Translations under genes and position numbers: made by a program
The notes under the pieces: model-generated
The model's input: only the letters and a program-made list of their open reading frames with translations
Told to the model about the DNA's origin: nothing
Databases searched by the model: none
NCBI GenBank assembly: GCA_019235595.1
Contig: JAFAKI010000261.1
Coordinates: forward strand, 1-7,504
Source of the DNA: Mucilaginibacter sp.
GTDB taxonomy: Bacteria; Bacteroidota; Bacteroidia; Sphingobacteriales; Sphingobacteriaceae
DNA length: 7,504 nt
Direction: 5' to 3'
Shown: positions 5,137-7,504 of the stretch, in pieces
Numbering within the stretch: position 1 is the first letter of the stretch
Layout: the number at the start of each line of letters is the position of its first letter

Positions 5137-6435
5137 GTGTGGGCAGAGAAATTAAAACTAAGTAAACAACTGGTGCGGTCGGTAACCGCAGCCGGGTATT
5201 TCACTCCAAAAGAAATACAAACCAAAACGCTCAGCCGGATCATCGGCGGACAGGATATTATCGCAATAGCCCCTGAAGGCAGCGGCAAAACTACCGCCTA
5301 TATCCTTGGTGTTCTGACTCGTTTAAAATATGGTTTTGAAGAAGCACCAAGGGCGCTTATACTGGTGCCCGATAAAGATAAGGTGCTTGAGGTTATAGGC
5401 AAGTTTGAATTATTAAATCAAAATGCCAGCATTCGTATAGTGGGTTTATACTCCGAACCATCTATACAGAGCCAGATGGACGCTTTAGCCGACGGAGCCG
5501 ATATTGTAGTAGCCACTCCCGACAGGGCCCGCGCTATCTACCTGAAGCTGGGCTTGAATCTGAATAAGATCATGATGTTGGTGATTGACGATGCAGCGGA
5601 GATTGTGAGATTGGGTGCACAATTGCCCGTAGCCGAATTGGCAAATAGTATAATCAAATGCCAGCACCTGGTATTTACCGAAGTAATGCATGGTAAGCTG
5701 GAGCAAATGATTGATCCTTTTATGAATATGCCGGCGGTGATTGAAGTTGAAGAATTGAGTGCATCTACCGCGGAAATACTTGAACAGGTTTTATATCATG
5801 TACCTGACTTTAAAACCAAGCTTAATTTGTTGGCCCTTCTTCTTAAAGATACTGCTCCGACCGATAAGGCAGTCGTTTTTGTAAGTACGCGTCTGAATGC
5901 CGAAAGAGTATACAACCATATCCGACTAAGCCTGAAGAATGAGGTGGCGATACTAAACCCGATGATGTTTGAGTCGAAAGGATTTAGTTCGATAGCAGAA
6001 TTTAAAGCACAGCAGCAGGTAAGGTTTTTGATTGTTGCAGATGAATTGAAAGATTCATATGATCTGGATGGTATATCGTTGTTGGTGCACGTTGAGATAC
6101 CCGCGGACACCGATATTTTTATTCACAGAATGATAAGAACTGATGATGAGGCTGCCAGGGCACAATCCATCAGCATGGCTACCGACCTTGAGCTGTCACT
6201 GGTAAAAAAAATCGAGCAAAATATTGGGCAAAAGATTAGCCTGATGGACTTGCCTGAAGCTTTTCAAATCGCCACGGTCCAAAAGGATAAAAAAACGATC
6301 AAACAAGACAAGACTTCAAAAGATGAGGAGCCATCGCGGGGTGCAGCCTTTCATGAAAAAAAGGCAAGCAACAAAAAAGATTATAACTACAGTGCGGGCA
6401 CCAAAGCAAAAATGAATAAGAAGAAAAAGCATTAA
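5137..6435 (+). CDS. DEAD-box-fold protein with degenerate helicase motifs
   Basis: This 432-residue protein has the two RecA-like domains of DEAD-box RNA helicases. The Q motif region (GYFTPKEIQ, Gln28) and Walker A (APEGSGKTT, Lys51) are intact. The other motifs are eroded: motif II is DDAA (151-154) instead of DEAD, losing the catalytic Glu; motif III is FTE (180-182) instead of SAT; motif Ia is PDKDKV instead of PTREL; motif V (ADELKDSYDLDGISLLVHVEIP) lacks the TD..ARG core; motif VI is HRMIRTDDEA (330-339) instead of HRxGRxGR. Motif IV-like VVFVSTRLNAERV remains. The last 50 residues are Lys-rich (16 Lys), suiting RNA binding. It probably binds ATP but may not unwind RNA. The start is GTG, just after a strong promoter; no ATG fits. 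A 75-residue acidic protein follows after 4 nt. A ribosome or RNA-related role is inference. Confidence 0.88.
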   Translation: MWAEKLKLSKQLVRSVTAAGYFTPKEIQTKTLSRIIGGQDIIAIAPEGSGKTTAYILGVLTRLKYGFEEAPRALILVPDKDKVLEVIGKFELLNQNASIRIVGLYSEPSIQSQMDALADGADIVVATPDRARAIYLKLGLNLNKIMMLVIDDAAEIVRLGAQLPVAELANSIIKCQHLVFTEVMHGKLEQMIDPFMNMPAVIEVEELSASTAEILEQVLYHVPDFKTKLNLLALLLKDTAPTDKAVVFVSTRLNAERVYNHIRLSLKNEVAILNPMMFESKGFSSIAEFKAQQQVRFLIVADELKDSYDLDGISLLVHVEIPADTDIFIHRMIRTDDEAARAQSISMATDLELSLVKKIEQNIGQKISLMDLPEAFQIATVQKDKKTIKQDKTSKDEEPSRGAAFHEKKASNKKDYNYSAGTKAKMNKKKKH

Positions 6436-6439
6436 AACA

Positions 6440-6667
6440 ATGAACGAACCATTTGACATAGAAATAAACGGCGTTACTTATTCGATATTTCCTGAAGGTG
6501 AGGATATTTACGCCGTGTTCAAAGAAGGTGAAGACTATTTAAGGATCCAGAAGGATACAGAATCACACTGGCTCAAACTTGACCCTGAAACAGAAATGCC
6601 TCTTTTTGACAATGACGAGGAGGTAAACACAATCGGTCGCGAAATCGAAGCCTATAAAGAAGAGTAA
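6440..6667 (+). CDS. Small acidic hypothetical protein
   Basis: This 75-residue protein (MNEPFDIEINGVTYSIFPEGEDIYAVF...) has no signal peptide or membrane segment. It has 22 Asp/Glu against 6 Lys/Arg. The pattern of short alternating strands (FDIEINGVTYSIFPE, IYAVFKEG, YLRIQKD, HWLKLDPET) suggests a small beta-sheet fold ending in an acidic helix (NTIGREIEAYKEE). I do not recognise the family. It starts 4 nt after the helicase-like gene and must share its transcript; no promoter is visible between them. The clean boundaries, operon position and regular amphipathic pattern support a real gene. A partner for the Lys-rich tail of the upstream protein is possible, but inferred from charge and position only. 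Confidence 0.8.
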   Translation: MNEPFDIEINGVTYSIFPEGEDIYAVFKEGEDYLRIQKDTESHWLKLDPETEMPLFDNDEEVNTIGREIEAYKEE

Positions 6668-6696
6668 AAATCTTGTAACAAACTATAAATCCGTGG

Positions 6697-6713
6697 TTAA
6701 TCATTCAGATTAA
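6697..6713. promoter_or_regulatory. Palindrome TTAATC-N5-GATTAA upstream of the acyltransferase gene
   Basis: TTAATC (6697-6702) and GATTAA (6708-6713) form a perfect 6-bp dyad directly against the candidate -33 TTG (6714-6716). The half-site GATTAA is nearly the same as the GATTAG within the second dyad downstream, suggesting a dimeric regulator site. Confidence 0.45.
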
Positions 6714-6740
6714 TTGAGGAAATGATTAGTTTTATTTTCG
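6714..6740 (+). promoter_or_regulatory. Candidate promoter of the acyltransferase gene
   Basis: TTG (6714-6716), a 16-nt spacer and TATTTTCG (6733-6740) fit the -33/-7 pattern with one mismatch in TAnnTTTG. The spacing is the same as in the two divergent promoters near 5020-5118. The predicted start near 6747 would give a leader of about 27 nt. Confidence 0.5.
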
Positions 6741-6759
6741 TAACCCTAACTAATCATTT
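6720..6759. repeat. 12-bp perfect inverted repeat enclosing the -7 element
   Basis: AAATGATTAGTT (6720-6731) is the exact reverse complement of AACTAATCATTT (6748-6759), with a 16-nt spacer that holds the -7 element. A bound dimer or looped DNA would cover the promoter. As RNA, only the right arm would be in the leader if transcription starts near 6747, which favours a DNA operator over an RNA hairpin. There is no GC-rich stem with T-run, although a weak terminator for the upstream acidic-protein gene cannot be excluded. Confidence 0.55.
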
Positions 6760-6773
6760 TTCGCAATTAAACT

Positions 6774-7504
6774 ATGACTGCAAACCCGGCTGACGATTTT
6801 CAGAAAACTTCAACCCGTCTTTATTCTTTGGACGCCCTTCGCGGATTCGACATGTTTTGGATCATGGGGGCTGAAGAAATATTTCATGCCCTGGCGGACG
6901 CTACCAAATGGGGACCATTCGTCGCTATCTCCAACCAACTCACCCACCCTGCATGGAATGGCTTTCATTTATATGATCTGATTTTCCCCCTGTTCCTGTT
7001 CATGGCAGGGGTATCCACGCCATTTTCGGTAGGTCGTGACCTTGAAAAAGGCAAATCGCGCCAACAGCTACTCGTCAGAGTAATCAAAAGAGGTCTCATC
7101 CTCGTACTATTAGGTATTATTTATAATAACGGCCTTAATATTAAACCCATCGCCGAAATACGCTTTGCTTCGGTTTTGGGTCGAATTGGTTTGGCTTATA
7201 TGTTTGCTAATATCATCTATCTCTATTCGGTTGATAAGTGGCAGATATTCTGGTTCTGGTTTTTCATCATTGGTTATTGGTTGCTTTTAAAGTTCACATC
7301 CGCACCCGGGTTTCCCGCAGGCGATCTGACCATGCAGGGCAATTTTGCTTCTTATATGGACAGAACGATACTACCCGGCCGCCTCTATTTGAAAATACAC
7401 GACCCCGAAGGATTGTTCTCTACTATACCCGCCATTAGTACAGGGCTGCTGGGTATCCTGACAGGTATCACCCTAAAGAAAACAACGGTTACCCAAATAC
7501 AAAA
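6774..7504 (+). CDS. HGSNAT/DUF5009-type transmembrane acyltransferase (3' truncated)
   Basis: The frame is open from ATG at 6774 to the window edge: 243 codons, C-terminus missing. The protein starts with a short soluble stretch, then RLYSLDALRGFDMFWIMG, followed by LTHPAWNGFHLYDLIFPLFLFMAGVSTPFSVGRDLEKGKSR. These are hallmarks of the family of heparan-alpha-glucosaminide N-acetyltransferase and bacterial YeiB/NagX/DUF5009 proteins. His58 in HPAWNGF aligns with the active-site His of human HGSNAT (HAPWNGL). Further helices include LLVRVIKRGLILVLLGIIYNN and FASVLGRIGLAYMFANIIYLY. HGSNAT moves acetyl groups from cytoplasmic acetyl-CoA to an amino sugar across the membrane; Bacteroidota members are thought to act on sugars, but the substrate here is unknown. 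It has its own promoter region with dyads, so it is probably regulated separately from the upstream genes. Confidence 0.88.
   Translation, partial: MTANPADDFQKTSTRLYSLDALRGFDMFWIMGAEEIFHALADATKWGPFVAISNQLTHPAWNGFHLYDLIFPLFLFMAGVSTPFSVGRDLEKGKSRQQLLVRVIKRGLILVLLGIIYNNGLNIKPIAEIRFASVLGRIGLAYMFANIIYLYSVDKWQIFWFWFFIIGYWLLLKFTSAPGFPAGDLTMQGNFASYMDRTILPGRLYLKIHDPEGLFSTIPAISTGLLGILTGITLKKTTVTQIQ

Noticed and set aside
5796..6110. Minus-strand ORF of 104 codons opposite the helicase-like gene.
   Set aside because: Composition is typical of an antisense shadow (Ser/Leu/Cys-rich), and no promoter or start context is visible.
7238..7438. Plus-strand ORF of 66 codons.
   Set aside because: It lies wholly inside the acyltransferase gene in another frame and has no protein-like features.

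Overview
The window reads as chromosomal DNA of a Bacteroidota bacterium, most likely family Sphingobacteriaceae (Mucilaginibacter/Pedobacter-like). This rests on TTTG / TAnnTTTG promoters, weak or absent Shine-Dalgarno sites, moderate GC and the gene families present. Genus is inference; no rRNA or marker gene is present.

Positions 1-2318 hold a tightly packed plus-strand operon that looks like membrane-lipid (sphingolipid) biosynthesis. It runs: the end of a membrane protein (possibly a CDP-alcohol phosphatidyltransferase); a secreted DUF4833-like protein overlapping it by 4 nt; a fatty-acid 2-hydroxylase of the Scs7/FA2H type; and a PAP2-fold enzyme strongly resembling the yeast inositol-phosphoceramide synthase Aur1. 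Together they suggest 2-hydroxylated inositol phosphosphingolipids: the first gene could supply the phosphatidylinositol(-phosphate) donor, the hydroxylase would modify the N-acyl chain, and the Aur1-like enzyme would move the head group to ceramide.

Positions 2319-2498 are non-coding with small inverted repeats. Positions 2499-3403 hold a TPR-like exported protein whose reading frame breaks at a run of nine A. The -1 frame continues into a clear transmembrane helix and basic tail. Positions 3466-4041 encode a secreted CAP/SCP-domain protein, whose stop codon overlaps that of the convergent minus-strand pair truC (tRNA pseudouridine-65 synthase) and a single-repeat DUF1456/YehS-like protein (4038-5000).

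The divergent intergenic region 5001-5136 carries one Bacteroidota-type promoter facing each way and a degenerate 7-nt tandem repeat. Rightward lie a DEAD-box-fold protein whose ATPase/helicase motifs are largely degenerate (5137-6435), then a very acidic 75-residue protein 4 nt downstream. After a 106-nt spacer with four GATTA(A/G) half-sites around a promoter, the window ends inside a multi-pass HGSNAT/DUF5009-type acyltransferase gene (from 6774).

The best candidates for undescribed biology are the degenerate helicase with its acidic partner, the A9 frameshift in the TPR membrane protein, and the secreted DUF4833-like protein embedded in the sphingolipid operon. No RNA genes, CRISPR arrays, insertion sequences or phage genes were seen.
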